Source: Haliotis asinina
Taxonomy: Eukaryota > Mollusca > Gastropoda > Lepetellida > Haliotidae
Assembly: GCF_037392515.1 (NCBI RefSeq)
Contig: NC_090282.1
Location: 31,233,554-31,297,553, forward strand
Reading direction: 5' to 3'
DNA length: 64,000 nt
The first letter of the stretch is position 1. Each line of letters begins with the position of its first letter. Shown here piece after piece: positions 11,466 to 23,950 of this stretch. Below the pieces are notes generated by a model. That model saw nothing but the letters and a program-made list of their open reading frames with translations, was not told where the DNA came from and did no database searches. Position numbers and translations under genes: made by a program.

Positions 11466-11921
11466 TCATTCTCTTCCCACAGTGGTTACTGGTCATTTCT
11501 TCCTACGTAACCTCTGTTCTAATACGATCTTTTCATGGTGCGAGTGTTTAAGTGTTCTGACTGGAGGCAATCAGATTCAGTAGTGCAATCAGCGACCTTG
11601 TTTCAAAAGTGATCATTTGAAAGATCTCGGTAATTTCTGGATGCATCGTGAAAACTAGAACCTCTTCCCAAGCCCGATACTCAAATGTTTCTTCTAGACA
11701 GAACACGGTCATGTCATTTTTGTTTCTCCACACTGCTTGCATTTGTCAAGTTGAATCTAGCTCGATGTAACACATGTTCTGATTGGACAGAAAAAAAAGG
11801 AGATAAATCTGCTGCCATTTTTTGCTGCTAGGGGATTTTATGAGAACCGCGAAATATGGCCGTATTAGAACAGGGGTTTCTTAGGAAGATATGACAAGTA
11901 ACCTCTGTGGGAAGAGAATGA
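11466..11921 (-). mobile_element. TIR element, copy 1 (456 bp, 7-bp TSD)
   Basis: Terminal inverted repeats of about 58 bp begin TCATTCTCTTCCCACAG at both ends and run to the TTCTAATACG motif. The flanks carry the direct repeat CCTTACT at 11459-11465 and 11922-11928, so the element boundaries are secure. It is the same family as 23497-23950, in the opposite orientation. Length, long TIRs and absence of a transposase indicate a non-autonomous DNA transposon. A 7-bp duplication does not by itself identify a superfamily. A 64-codon frame on the minus strand (11742-11548) is matched in the other copy. Confidence 0.93.
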
Positions 11922-11928
11922 CCTTACT

Positions 11929-13045
11929 CAGGCATCTCAAGTTTTTGTCACTCTTCCAGAAGGAAGCTGTGCAACATGCATGTGTGTGTATGTGTAGCTG
12001 CTTGTATTACTCCTGACAAAAGCTGGTTTTATAGTGCTAGCTCACCGAGATACCTCACTGACACAGTTAAGCATGAATACACCATTCATACATATACTGA
12101 CTCTGAGCTGATAAGTCCTTCTGTACCCATTAATGCCTAACACCAGGCCACTACCGACAAGTACCATATTTTAATGTCTTTTGGTTTGACACACAACCAG
12201 GGATTGAACCTGCACCAGGACGGGACCTACATATTTTAACATCTTTTGGAGTGACATGGATGGGGATTCACAACACACTACTTTTTACGAAACAAAGAGT
12301 ATAGCATTTACAATAACTGCATCCATTGTCTGTGAACTAAAAGGTTATTTCAGTGGTTATGTCTGATTTGATGTCTGATTATAATGACAATGGGCTGAAA
12401 ACATCACACTGTATTTTGTTTGCATAATGTTCATCCCTTTCCACAGAGGTGTGTTTTGGAAACAAAACAGTACACACTATACTAGAGAAAAATACTGTAC
12501 CCATGTATTTAGTACAGCATAGTACATATGACATTCCTTTGCCATGTGTCATGTCACCCGATACTTTAACTGCAGAAATGTCTGGCAGCAATTAGAGACA
12601 ACCAGTTTATAAGACTAATGTCTCATTCACTGAGATATTCAGACAATCATACAAGTTTCTATATAAACGTCTGGGTGTCAGTGTTTGTGTATCATGAAAC
12701 TCCTAAAGCAGGTGTTCCGCATGGCATGAAACTATTCCATAAACCTGACAAAAAAAATGCATGGCACTGCTCCTGAACAAAATCTAAACACACTGAAATT
12801 TCTCACTGTGCATGAAACAACAGTTAATGGCTTCATTATTGAGAGGAGGAAGGGGCAGCAGGCATTGATATTCACAAGTTGTCAAAATGTTTTGCAACCA
12901 AAGGGTATTTTATTAACCGAAGAACTGTCAAATGGAGGTGTTATCTGGGTGGTGTTTCAATGAGATCAGCATCGTGTTTCAATGAGGTTTGCCGGGGGGG
13001 GGCTTTCAATGAGATGTAGGTAGTGGTTGCAATACACCTGGGCAT
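11929..13045. other. No recognised feature
   Basis: Contains short open frames (12379-12591 minus, 12757-12963 plus) with no motif. At 12955-13016 a phrase resembling TTTCAATGAGAT recurs three times around a G-run. Confidence 0.35.
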
Positions 13046-13090
13046 TGAGTGAGAGTGTGTGTGTGTGTGTGTGAGAGAGACAGAGAGAGG
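13046..13090. repeat. Microsatellite (GAGT/GT)n(GA)n
   Basis: A run of GT dinucleotides followed by GA dinucleotides. Confidence 0.9.
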
Positions 13091-16000
13091 AATGAGATTT
13101 AGTTGTGACAGACCTAAACAACTGACATCCAAAGCATTCAGTGCACTATACAGTGATACAAATCTGCTCCTTTAAGCAAAAGAAAACTTCATTAAAAATG
13201 AAGAAGGCAATTCAAACATTCCCCATCAAAACAGGTCCTAAGCAGCCATGCTGAAATACAAGACCCCCACTGCAGGATGTGACCTTGGAAGATGACCACT
13301 GATGTCAACGATTGGGTTCAGCGGGGCATTATACAAAGGACAAACTATGTACAGGCAATGTACTATCCTTCCTGTCTATGCACTAGAGGGGTAACCCTCC
13401 GTGTAAAGACAAACCATGGTCTTGCCTCCACTTCAACTGGCCAAATGTATAGCAGTTAGCGAATTCCAGAGCAACAAGTCTTTACCATGCCAGACATAGG
13501 GTTGTTAGTGATAGTCTGGCATTATCACAACTGACAGGCAAACAAATCTGGTTACTTTGGTAGGACATTTGACAGGGCAGTAATATGTTCAAGAATTTTT
13601 CTGCCATGTTGTTCCATTCTTTAGAATTATCAGTAGAAATCTTTAACTGCAAGAAAGCAAAGTCAGACCATGTGGTGCCCATGTCATCATCACCCATTGT
13701 TTCTGATGAAAAGCCAGACAAACATAAGGCTGGCTTGGTAAGTCCTCTGATTTGTCCCCACAATCTGTGGGACTGGCATTTTGGCCTGAAAGGGCATGCC
13801 AGAGACCCAACACCTGCCACCATGGCCCAAGTAAGGGGAGTTTTCATTGGCAGGATGGCAGGAAATACCAAGGCAACCATATGCAAGTTCATGAAGGACT
13901 GTTATCAAGGTGTCATGAATGACTCACCTAACTTGATGGACATACAATACATTGATCTTTACACCCAGAATACATGTCATGAACAACATTCTTAATCTGC
14001 CAAAACTGTGTTCCACTGGAGATATTGCTTGTGTGAGATCGTTTAGATTTTGTTCAATGATCTGCCAATGCTATGACATCATGAACTTGATGACATCACA
14101 ATGCTATGACACTGATGCACTGCTAGTCTAATGGAAGTACCATGTTGAGAAATGTACATTTATTATTGAAAACTAATGAAAAGTGATGCTTGATGATAAA
14201 TTGAATCTCATCCTCATATCTGCCGACATCAATTATATCAACACTCATTGACAAAAGCACAAATATCTTCAGCAAGCATGAGAAATTTGTAAAGTTATTA
14301 ACTCGTGTTTATGTAACTGATATGAGTAGACACTTGAGATTCTCTGTATATAGCATGCATAGCATAGTATTTAATGTGAACATTCGTTTTTTTCAGCTTG
14401 GTCTACCATGCTACATCTATGTGAACAACATTCTGAATGTAGATGTTGGCATGTATCATAAACCTTATGTGAACAAAGATTTCCAGTAATCAGAGTGCTG
14501 TATCAAGTGCTCAAGTCATACTCTGTTAAAGACAAGTGCCTAAATTTTGGTATTACTGGAGCAAGAGGTACGAATATACCAATATTTAGGCAGAAGTGTA
14601 TAAAAGTTAGTGATATTTTCACACTCATAGCTAGGAAACTTATATATCACTACAACATCTTGGCTGGGAGGCACCAAATATCACTTTCACATATCACATT
14701 CATGTGGGGATACTGAACGTGAGCATTTAGTGCAAAAACTCACAACTTAAAGACTAGATTACCTCATCTTTGATAGCACATCATGATAGTAATATATGCT
14801 ATACTCGACATGTATGCGACAAATAAAACTACTTCCCAAACGACTGTTTCAATACTTGGTCATTACATACATTTCAAAAGACAGTTTCAATATAAATGCT
14901 AAAGGTTTTAAAAATATATCTACATTACACGTAGGCTTGTAGACTTACCATACATTTCATGTATAGATTTTCTCAAAAGCCCCATTTGAGATTTCTACCA
15001 AACTACTGACCTTTAAATTACATAGCAGACAATTTGACACTTGAGATTTGATAATTACTAGTGTCTGGACAAAGATTAAGTGCAGACAGTACAGATGGGA
15101 TTAGTTCCTACTCCGGGGAATACCCACCAACATTTAGCACATAATAGAATTTCATTCACAACTTATGCCAGAGTTGATTTACAACAGAACATCAGGAAAG
15201 TGATGATGGTTTTGTACTTTCAGTAATATTACAGACAGACCTTCTTTGAGAAAGTCTTTTCAAAATACATATCCAAAATTGTGGGTCATATGTTCCAGAA
15301 ACAGCCTGTTCCACAAATGTGTGAGAGCACTCTGTACTGGACTTAAACTGATTTTGTACATGACATGCAGGGAGGTCACTTACTTCGTACATAAATCTTA
15401 GGAATGGGTAGGGGGGGAGTCATACATTTAATACATGCTTCTCAAAAATATTATCACCACCTCTACCCATAACTTATGCATGTTCCCTAACTTCTATCGG
15501 ATTTAAATGTCAAGTCAAGCATTTTTTCAATAATATGTCCACATTTTACAATGATATACAGCTATATACATCATACATCTTTATATACAAAAATAACCCT
15601 ACATCTGACTAAAGTGAGGTTGATTTTGAGTTTCAATATTGATCTTGATACTGGAAAGGCCCACAGCTCTGAGATGGATTAGAAAATTAAAAAATGACTG
15701 TGTCTTTATATAAACACTATCAGCCAAACAGTTGTGATAATGCAAACTTTATACAAGTGTTAATAATCAATAAACCAGATAAACACCCTCTTGATACATA
15801 TCTGAATCACCGGGATCCGATAAATAGACATCGGCACCATAAACGTGTCAAGGGTTTGTTATTATCCCATTATATTTCACATATAAATGATATCATAACA
15901 TTTAATATTGTATAATAACATATCTAATTCCATGTAATAAACAAAGCTATCTCCACTTCCAAGAGTACGCACCTTGATCAATAGATAATTTGACCTTGAA

Positions 16001-16718
16001 TGACCCCTGGAGTCCCAAGGCACCTTGTTTTGTTTGGACTATATGATGCAGATCACTAGCAATTCCACAGGTCCTTAATCAGACAATTCTTCCATGTTTT
16101 CGCATATTGAAGCAAGTAGACGAATTCAAGAGCCCAATCAATGTCCTTCGGTCAATAGAATTCTTTTGACTGAAACGAAAGAAGTGATGGAGCCGTTTTG
16201 ATTTACCAGTAAACACTGTTATTCTGTGTGATTAGTTCTACACCAAATTCTCATCATAACGACTCATGGATTGTTTGCTTAATACAAATGACAATTACAT
16301 TTCTCATTTGGCCTTCACATCGCTGATTGATCATTGATGGAGAAAAACAAATATGGTTCTACTTTGTCGAATCTCCTTCAAATAAATGTTAAGTCAGATC
16401 TACACAAATAGGAAGATAAACACTTATAGAGTGACGCAACGTAACAATAAACTCATAACATTTGTCAATATTCTCCACCCTTGTATTGAGTGAAACTGTG
16501 TTAACTGAAGGGGTTGAGCCTATGAAAACAAGCACTTATTAACACATCGTATAAAGCCAATATTTACGATATGTCGCTTACTTCATCAAAAGGTAGTGCT
16601 GCATGTACACAGTCGCGTCATAACCTTGTACTTCATTTAAACCAAAATTTCAATACTGAATTAAAACATAAGCTGTTATGGTTTGAGAAACCTGTTTGCC
16701 AAAATACCCTGTTTGATA
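13091..16718. other. 3.6 kb without a recognised gene
   Basis: Two 136-codon frames overlap on opposite strands at 13482-13995. Neither shows a domain, and their equal length across the same DNA suggests one is the shadow of the other or both are chance. No confident repeat identified. Confidence 0.35.
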
Positions 16719-16795
16719 TGTGCTTCACATATTGTGTCTATGTTCTGAATCGAACTTGGGTCTTCGGGATGATGAGTGAATGTCTTAAACACAAG
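16719..16795 (-). mobile_element. SINE family B head, diverged
   Basis: TGCTTCACATATTGTG, GAATCGAACTTGGGTCTTCG and GAATGTCTTAAAC match the family B head and body in reverse orientation. Confidence 0.65.
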
Positions 16796-17178
16796 TCTAC
16801 AAAACCCAAAACCTGTCCCCCAAAACAATTGAGATTTAATGTTACAGAATCCTGTATCAATATAGACAAATTTTATAGTTAACTTCTTTTATTTAATGAG
16901 ACAAAAATTTTGGTACTGATTCTCATACCATTGTCAGGCAAGAATTTGAACCGAAACATCACACACATCCAAATCTAACGTTGTTGTGCACAAAGTTTTT
17001 CTATAGTCTCAAGCTACAGAGCAGGAAATGACCTTCTCAATCTTGCTTGTTAACAGTACGAGAATCAAATTCCGAAACATCTCACTCATTATATAGGAGA
17101 AGATATACATAAAGCTCTCTGCATTGTACTTCCCATCTTCTACAATGCCAGTCAAAGAAGAAATCCTGAAACTTTTGG

Positions 17179-17447
17179 AGTGAGTGAGTGAGTTTAGTTT
17201 TACGTCGCACTTAGCAATATTCCAGCTATATGGCGACGGTCTGTAAATAATCGAGTCTGGACCAGACAATCCAGTGATCAACAACATGAGCATCGATCTG
17301 CGCAATTGGGAACTGATGACATGTGTCAACCAAGTCAGCTAGTCTGACCACCTGATCCCGTTAGTCGCCTCTTATGACAAGCATAGTCACCTTTGATGGC
17401 AAGCATGGGTTGCTGAAGGCCTATTCTACCCCAGGACCTTCATGGGT
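17179..17447 (-). mobile_element. SINE family A, full length, 13-bp TSD
   Basis: A 269-bp copy flanked by CTGAAACTTTTGG (17166-17178) and CTGAAACTTCTGG (17448-17460), one mismatch. It begins with (GAGT)n in this orientation and ends at the conserved CCTTCATGGGT. A good reference copy for the family. Confidence 0.96.
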
Positions 17448-17548
17448 CTGAAACTTCTGGAAATCTCCAATCATGAACATTTAGATTTGTATGGATACAT
17501 CATGAAACTGACACCTTACACAAGCTTAACACTATTTCATCAGCAGTA

Positions 17549-17784
17549 GTGAGTGAGTTTAGTTTTATGCCACACTCAGCAATATTTCAGCTATATAACA
17601 GAGGTCTGTAAATAATCAAGTCTGGACCAGTTAATACAGTGATCATCAGCATGAGCACTGATCCATGCAACTAGAACACTATGACATGTGGCAACAAAGC
17701 CATCAAGCCTGACCCGATTCTGTTAGTCGCCTCTTATCACAAGCATGGGTTACTGAAGATAAACTACCAGGCTCTTCATGGGTG
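17549..17784 (-). mobile_element. SINE family A copy
   Basis: Only about 100 bp from the previous copy and in the same orientation. It has one instead of two units of the internal 22-bp duplication. Flanks share a short ATTTCATCA repeat (about 17533-17541 and 17788-17796), a likely decayed TSD. Confidence 0.93.
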
Positions 17785-20002
17785 ATAATTTCATCAATCA
17801 ACTGACAAATCTTAAAAAGTGAAAGTTAAAATGATATCAAGTAATAGCTGTATTTTGTCTTTGTGATCATTATCATTGTCAGGTAACACATATCAGGAAA
17901 ATGTTCTACATCAACTGTTCATTTTTGGGGGAGCAGAACACCTGAATGCAGCTGGAAATTCAATTAACCTGTTCAAATTTGATGTGATTTTGAATTGCAC
18001 ATCAAAGGAAGTACATACCACCACATGTTACAGTGATGGTTCTACTTCATGTGAAAGCTTTTCACATCCAGTTCCTTCCTCAACCATCCTGCCAGTGCTA
18101 TCATGTGCAGCCTCGTAACTGGGAGCACTGCCATTTCATCAGGAGCAGTTTACATTTCTTTCCTGTATTGAAATAAATTCCTGCTGAATATTTTTCAACA
18201 TGGTTGATTGAATTCCTAAAAGACACCATGTGCATTAACAGTTAATTCAGATTAAATTTGCGATCCTCTGTTGAACTAGACACACGTGATAAGGCTTGGT
18301 GAATTAAAATAACATTTTCTGCCAGCAGTAAGTGAAAGGGTTTTGATAACTGAATATTTCATGCATGATAAGCCTCATCCCGCAACGACGAATGAATGGA
18401 TGAGGCAATTATTCGAATGCATGTGGTCTTTAATCGTCAACTCATGACATTTTGGCGGCTCTCTATCCCAATTATTTCATCAAACGCAACGTGCGAGATA
18501 GCTTGCGAAATCATTAGAAGGCCACCCCTGGCGGCGCCCATGTCCCTGCTGATGCCTGAAGCAACTGACGACCTCCGACACCACGTGCAGCACGGCTTGC
18601 ACGTGCATTTCTCAACAGGAGTTATTGTTCCACCTGTAGACAAAATGTCACATTGGGCGAAAACAAATATTACCCATGTAAAACATCCCAGTAATGCTTG
18701 TTACACAGAACCAATACATTTACCCCAGGTATTTCAAGCACGGGCACAGTGGAAGGCCTTGATGAATTCCGTCGACATGTGTAATCGCAAAGCAAGATGC
18801 TATCTCCCTTCCGACAACTGGAACATCAAGAGAACCTCAACTGTACCGACCGGTTTGGTTTACTTTCTGGACGGGCGTGAAACGGCTTGAAAGAGTTACC
18901 GACGTACTAATTTTAAGTGCTAATTATTGGACAAGGGATGGAATGTTCCCAATTGGTGGAGTAAATTTCACCAACTGATTAAAATGGCCCTAAAACAATG
19001 GTACGTTGATGGGTTCGTTACTTCGATTCAAACGACCCTCGTACCAATCAAGTTCTTCATTTCACAAAGAGAATTTCTTATCCTCTGGCAAATGACTCGA
19101 AACGCTGACATATTCCTGTTTACTGCTCTGGTTAACCTTCGGAGAGACTACACTAAAAGTGGTTTAACAGCAAATGAGATAACAAAACCAGTAGAAGCTT
19201 AGCGGTGTATGTTACCTGGAGACCAGTAAAAATATAACTCAATCTTGAAGAATTCATTAAGTCAACTGTGTTTTTTTCCTTGCAAATGTCACAGAGTTTG
19301 TTTCCGCACTCGACGATGTCAGTAACATGGAAATGTTATTAAATTTCTTTCATTAATCGATGGAGTGAACAACCTGCGTATTTGTACGATAAACGTTTAC
19401 TAGGCCATAAAGGTGTAGTTATTTAACAACATAGCTCCAGTCAAGCACTCCCAGGAATAATTTCAGTTGCGAGAGTATCATACACACTTGTTTTATTTCG
19501 AACCTGAAAAAGAAAGTCAAACTTTGAATATCAATCATTGAAAATGAACCTTTCCTTGAAGCTGAAAAATTGCCATACATCCGCACAGAATAGAGATCTG
19601 GTACATTCATCTTTATACTCTACCGGATACAGGCTTTGACCTGTCGTTCATTTCTGAGTACTAAAGTCTTTAATACGTGTGAAGTGCTCTGTTCCTTTCT
19701 TCAGTAAAGCAGACTCAAACCTGTGAAATATGTAAAAGATGTAATGACCTACTTACAGTTAAGACAGCATTTGCATAACTGGGCACAGTCGTTAGACTAA
19801 GATTTGGTCCCAGAAATAAATCAATGTTTTCGGGGTGTGGTTTATTTTGGTATTAATACACGTACAAAATTTTGACCAAATAGCCAAAACTTCAGAAAAA
19901 GACGAGGCAATCTGGACTTGTCAAATAATCTTTGACTTGAGATGAATTTATTTCTTTGTTGTTTCTCATTGTTCTTGGAGACACGTCTAGTCAACGTGTT
20001 GA
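17785..20002. other. No recognised gene; holds a 164-codon open frame
   Basis: 18396-18890 plus is one of the longest open frames in the window (164 codons). Its product has no signal peptide, membrane segment or motif I recognise. Local G+C is higher than nearby. It could be an exon or chance. A repeated CACGTGCA motif occurs at about 18581-18606. Nothing else stands out. Confidence 0.35.
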
Positions 20003-20088
20003 TGGAGGAGCCTAGTGGTTAAAGCGTTCGCTCGTCATACTAAAGTCACTGGTTCGATGCTGTAAGCGGAGTAAATTCATTCTCACTG
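20003..20088 (+). mobile_element. SINE family B, head joined to tail
   Basis: Good A-box-like (GAGCCTAGTGGTTAAAGCG) and B-box-like (GGTTCGAT) motifs, then almost directly the AAGCGGAGTAAATTCATTCTCACTGAC end. The body of about 80 bp is deleted. Confidence 0.85.
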
Positions 20089-20316
20089 ACTAAAGTCAAT
20101 GCTGTACAATCATACAGACACTGACTATCCAGTCGTGTAGGGAAATCGCTGTAAATAGTTGCTAAATTTATAAATCACTTTCCTTTTCATCCTGAATGAG
20201 TTTCTTTGAGTAAATTTGTTTGTCAGCTCCACATCAAATTTCATGCATGTCGGTATCCTGCATCATTGCTGGATTTTGTCGAACATTAAACTAACTTGAC
20301 TGAAATACTCATCATC

Positions 20317-20580
20317 CCCGTGAAGATCTGGGAGAGAATAGGTCTTCGGTAACCCATGCTTGCCACAAAAGGTGATTATGCTTGTCGTAAGATGCTACTA
20401 ACAGGATCAGGTGGTCAGGCTCACTGACTTGGTTTATACATGTCATCGCAGTTGCACAGATCGATGTTCATTCTGTTGATCACTGGATTGTCTGGCTCAC
20501 ACTCGATTATTTACAGAACTCTGCCATGTAGGTGGAATATTGTGCGGAGCAAAACTAATCGCACTCACTCGCTCACTCAA
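20317..20580 (+). mobile_element. SINE family A copy
   Basis: Forward orientation from CCCGTGAAGATCTGG to CACTCACTCGCTCACTC. Both units of the internal 22-bp duplication are present. Short TACTCATCA repeats flank it (about 20306 and 20582). Confidence 0.93.
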
Positions 20581-20761
20581 TTACTCATCAACTCTTTGTG
20601 AAATAAAACAATTCATCCAATGCTTAAAACTACACCACACCATGAATTCCATACATAACCCATTATGTGTAAACCTTGCAAATGATTCCACATGAGGGCA
20701 GGCATAACAGGGCACGGTTCTATTGTGGCAGAAACGGTTAACCGTAAAGGCATACCGAAAC

Positions 20762-21418
20762 ATGAGCCTCATTAACCTATTCAGACAATGACCTACTTTT
20801 CAGCCGATCCGAATATTCTCTTGTGAAAGTGAAAACAGACACCACAAACAACCTGGTTATACTGAATTCCTATTCCTTGTTTCATATCAAATGGTATTTA
20901 CAAATGAAATTTAAGTTTAAACTTTAATACCACCGTATTTCTATATTTTAGGTAAACGTTTAGGCAGTATACCTTAACTAAGAAATCACAGACTGTCATT
21001 GTTTGATGAGATCGTAAAATGATTCCCAATGCATCTGGCTCACTGGTTACACCTGTTGTGAGTTTGCCTTTTTCAGTGTAGTTCTTTAATGCACAATGAG
21101 ATTGATACAATATCGATTCCGTACCAGACCGGAAAAGCTTTCTAGAGCCAGAGCCTCGTTTTGAGATTTCCACGACTTCAAGGTTTCCATCTATCAAAAC
21201 TCGTTGTGCGACAGAGCACGCTTTACGACGTGTTTGCAGGGATCAGAAGGAGCATGCAGTTACAACGTGCAAGTGCTTACACGTATCGAATCATTCTGAT
21301 TAATATCTGTTTATCCTGTTAAATGAATTATTCTGAATATTTTGAAGTTAGTTGCGCAAAAAGACAGAACTCAGTAATCAGGAAACGACACTGTTCTGTA
21401 ATCAATGTTTTGACTTGT
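20762..21418 (+). mobile_element. Family C element, copy 1
   Basis: About 657 bp, aligned with 27484-28148 in the opposite orientation. Shared segments include CCTATTCAGACAATGACCTA, GTGAGCC/AGCCAGATGCATTG-type sequence, and TTTTGACTTGT at the far end. A 99-codon frame on the minus strand (21197-20898) is interrupted by stops in the other copy, so it is not a conserved gene. Class unknown. Confidence 0.8.
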
Positions 21419-22860
21419 TTGTCTCTGAATGTATCATTTTGATAGAAACCAAAGAACCACAATTTCAATTGAAGCGGACCTCCAATAAACTCAGAGATTC
21501 AGACCTTGAGTAAATCTAAACTTGTTCCACTTACGGCTTTTGGTGTGCGATGAGGGCTTTGGGGAACCGAAAATTTTGCGATTCAGGGACTGTCTGGTAG
21601 CCCCTTTAAATTTCACCATCATCCCATCTGTTCAGCACTTTCTGCAATGGTAATGCCCTAAACGAAACGCCACGTGTAGATTTCCTTAGGCACTGGGTCT
21701 CCTTTCCAGTTTACATGAAATTATTTGTTTCAACTAAATTATATACCTTCAGAGACTAGGCGTTAGTCTAACTGTAATTGTACACCAGAATGCCACTGAA
21801 ACCTTAGGTCATCAGGGCTTGACCACATCCTTCACGTCAACGATAATTCGTCATCGGAACTAGATTCCACCCATCCCCTTTTCGGGTCTTCATTCGATTG
21901 CATTAAAGCGATCCTGTCAAAGCAAAATAACTGAAAATCCGCGGATGTGATATTTATTCAAGATTTTTAAGCTTTTCTGTCTAAAAGCATTACACAAGGA
22001 CGGACTTCCTGAAAACTGATCACAGCCACGACAAATCCAACCTTGCTTTTTTAGTGAAACGAACTGGATAAAAAGTAAAGTTTGAGTTCGTCAATCGCGG
22101 CATCATATCCAGTTGGTGAAACTAGTCTAATGGCCTGGAATACCATTAGCGCTGAGATGACACTTGGCTGGGCGAACATGTTGGCCTACAGTGGCGTGGT
22201 GTACCGCCGAGATTAACCCCAGATCATCTAAAAGCACCGTCGTTTACCTTTCTTCTTTGTTCTCCATTTTATAATACAGCATGTATTTACATCTCTGAAA
22301 TGTTTAATCTGTGTTGTGTAAACTTTAAAACCTTAAATCTTTATAATGATAGAGAACCTTTTTGGAAATGGAAAGTCAGAGATGAGCTGATAATGCATTG
22401 TTGGGGTTGTGTTCACTCATAGAGGTACACGAGATTTAAGTGTGTGATTTGTTCTGTACGTCGATCAAGTGATGATCTTGTTCACTGACAACGTCCACTG
22501 CAGGGCGGCGTGCTGCCATTGTCACATGAACGTCACCTGCTACGTCGTCGACGAGTTTCCCTATCACCAACATCGACATTTTGAGTTTAATAATGAACAT
22601 TTCATCACAAATTACACTTCAATTTAATTGAGGATGATACACGTATCGATCCATGCTCGGTAATTTCAACTTTAATTCACTCGGAAGATAAAAAGTTCTA
22701 TTTTTCGAAGTTCTGGTATGCTTTGCCAACATTTTCCAGAAATAGAGTCTCTTATTATTCGTGTTTGTAGTGTAGTTCTGTTAAATGGAGGTGACGTCTT
22801 ACATGTGGAGTTACGCAGTTCAGCGATTTAGATGTCCCGTCGTGGCCCACAATGTCTACG
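21419..22860. other. No gene; contains a family D-like palindrome
   Basis: AGAGACTAGGCGTTAGTCT at 21751-21769 matches the palindromic end of family D. Otherwise nothing recognised. Confidence 0.4.
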
Positions 22861-23354
22861 CCCTGTTCCACAAAGCGATCGCAACTACAATTTTTGTAAG
22901 TAGTTGAAGTACATGAGTTAGGATGTCCCTCGTGTTGTCGTTACATTGCTGCAACAACACAAACGTCGGAACCACTGCAACATGACTGTTGTAAGTCTAC
23001 GCTAAAGAACACGAGTTATAGCGCTTCATCCACTTTGTTGCAACAACACAAACGTCGGAATGACAGCAACTCAACTGTCCGAGACGTAAGTCTACGTTTA
23101 AAGTATAGAAGTTTGCGGTTGCCTTAGCAACTCGATCGCTACGTTGAAACAATGGAAAACATCGGGATATGAGAAAAGCTAATGTCGTACGACCAACGTT
23201 AAAGGAATGGGGTAACGATCTCCTGTATGCGACAGTATGGTACTGGTAACACAGCAAAATTGAGGATCTCAGCAGCTAACTGTCGTTAGTCTATGTTAAA
23301 GTATAGACGTCACTATTACCTTATTGCTACCATCGCTTTGGGGAATGATGCCCT
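22861..23354. mobile_element. Foldback-type element with CACAAAGCGATCG ends
   Basis: The left end GTTCCACAAAGCGATCGCAA has an inverted match at about 23325-23350 (CCATCGCTTTGGGGAA). Inside, the phrase GCAACAACACAAACGTCGGA occurs at 22951 and 23040 and a GTAAGTCTACG-type phrase three times. No coding content. Related ends occur at 29251-29345 and about 38093-38165. Confidence 0.65.
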
Positions 23355-23496
23355 GGTTCCCAGTTTAAGTCCATGTCTAGGCTTTAATAAACGAAATGTC
23401 TGAAACTTATACATTGATTCTGCCTTGTTTAGGCAATCACTCATTCTCAATTGTATATACAAAACACAATTTGACATAGGTTACTTGTCATATCTC

Positions 23497-23950
23497 CATT
23501 CTCTTCCCACAGAGATTACTTGTCATATCTTCCTAAGAAACCCCTGTTCTAATACGGCCATATTTCGCGGTTCTCATGAAATCCCCTAGCAGCCAAAAAA
23601 TGGCAGCAGATTTATTTCCCTTTTTTCTGTCCAATCAGAACACGTGTTACATCGAGCTAGATTCAACTTGACAAATGCTAGCAATGTGGAGAAACAAAAA
23701 TGACATGACTGAGTTCTGTCTAGAAGAAACATTTGAGTATAGAGCTCGGGAACAGGTTCTAGTTTTCACGATGCATTCGGAAATTACCGAGATCTTTCGA
23801 ATGATCACTTTTGAAACAAGGTCGCTGATTGCACTACTAAATCTGATTGCCTCCAATAACAAGTCTTAAACACTCGCACCATGAAAGGATCGTATTAGAA
23901 CAGAGGTTACGTAGGAAGATGTGACAAGTAACCACTTTATGAAGAAAATG
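23497..23950 (+). mobile_element. TIR element, copy 2 (454 bp)
   Basis: Same family as 11466-11921, inverted. The left TIR is intact; the outer 20 bp of the right TIR are decayed. A second partial copy of the GGTTACTTGTCATATCT end phrase sits just outside, at 23479. No clear TSD. The 64-codon frame 23675-23869 matches that of copy 1, but most differences between the two change the amino acid, so there is no sign of selection. Confidence 0.9.

Noticed and set aside
11548-11742. A 64-codon frame present in both TIR elements (also 23675-23869), perhaps a conserved protein
   Set aside because: Of the differences between copies most change the amino acid, the pattern expected without selection at this divergence.
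13482-13995. Two 136-codon open frames on opposite strands
   Set aside because: No motif, no splice logic and mutual overlap; cannot be supported as genes.
20003-20060. tRNA gene
   Set aside because: A- and B-box-like motifs are present but the cloverleaf does not close and SINE tail sequence follows; it is a family B head.
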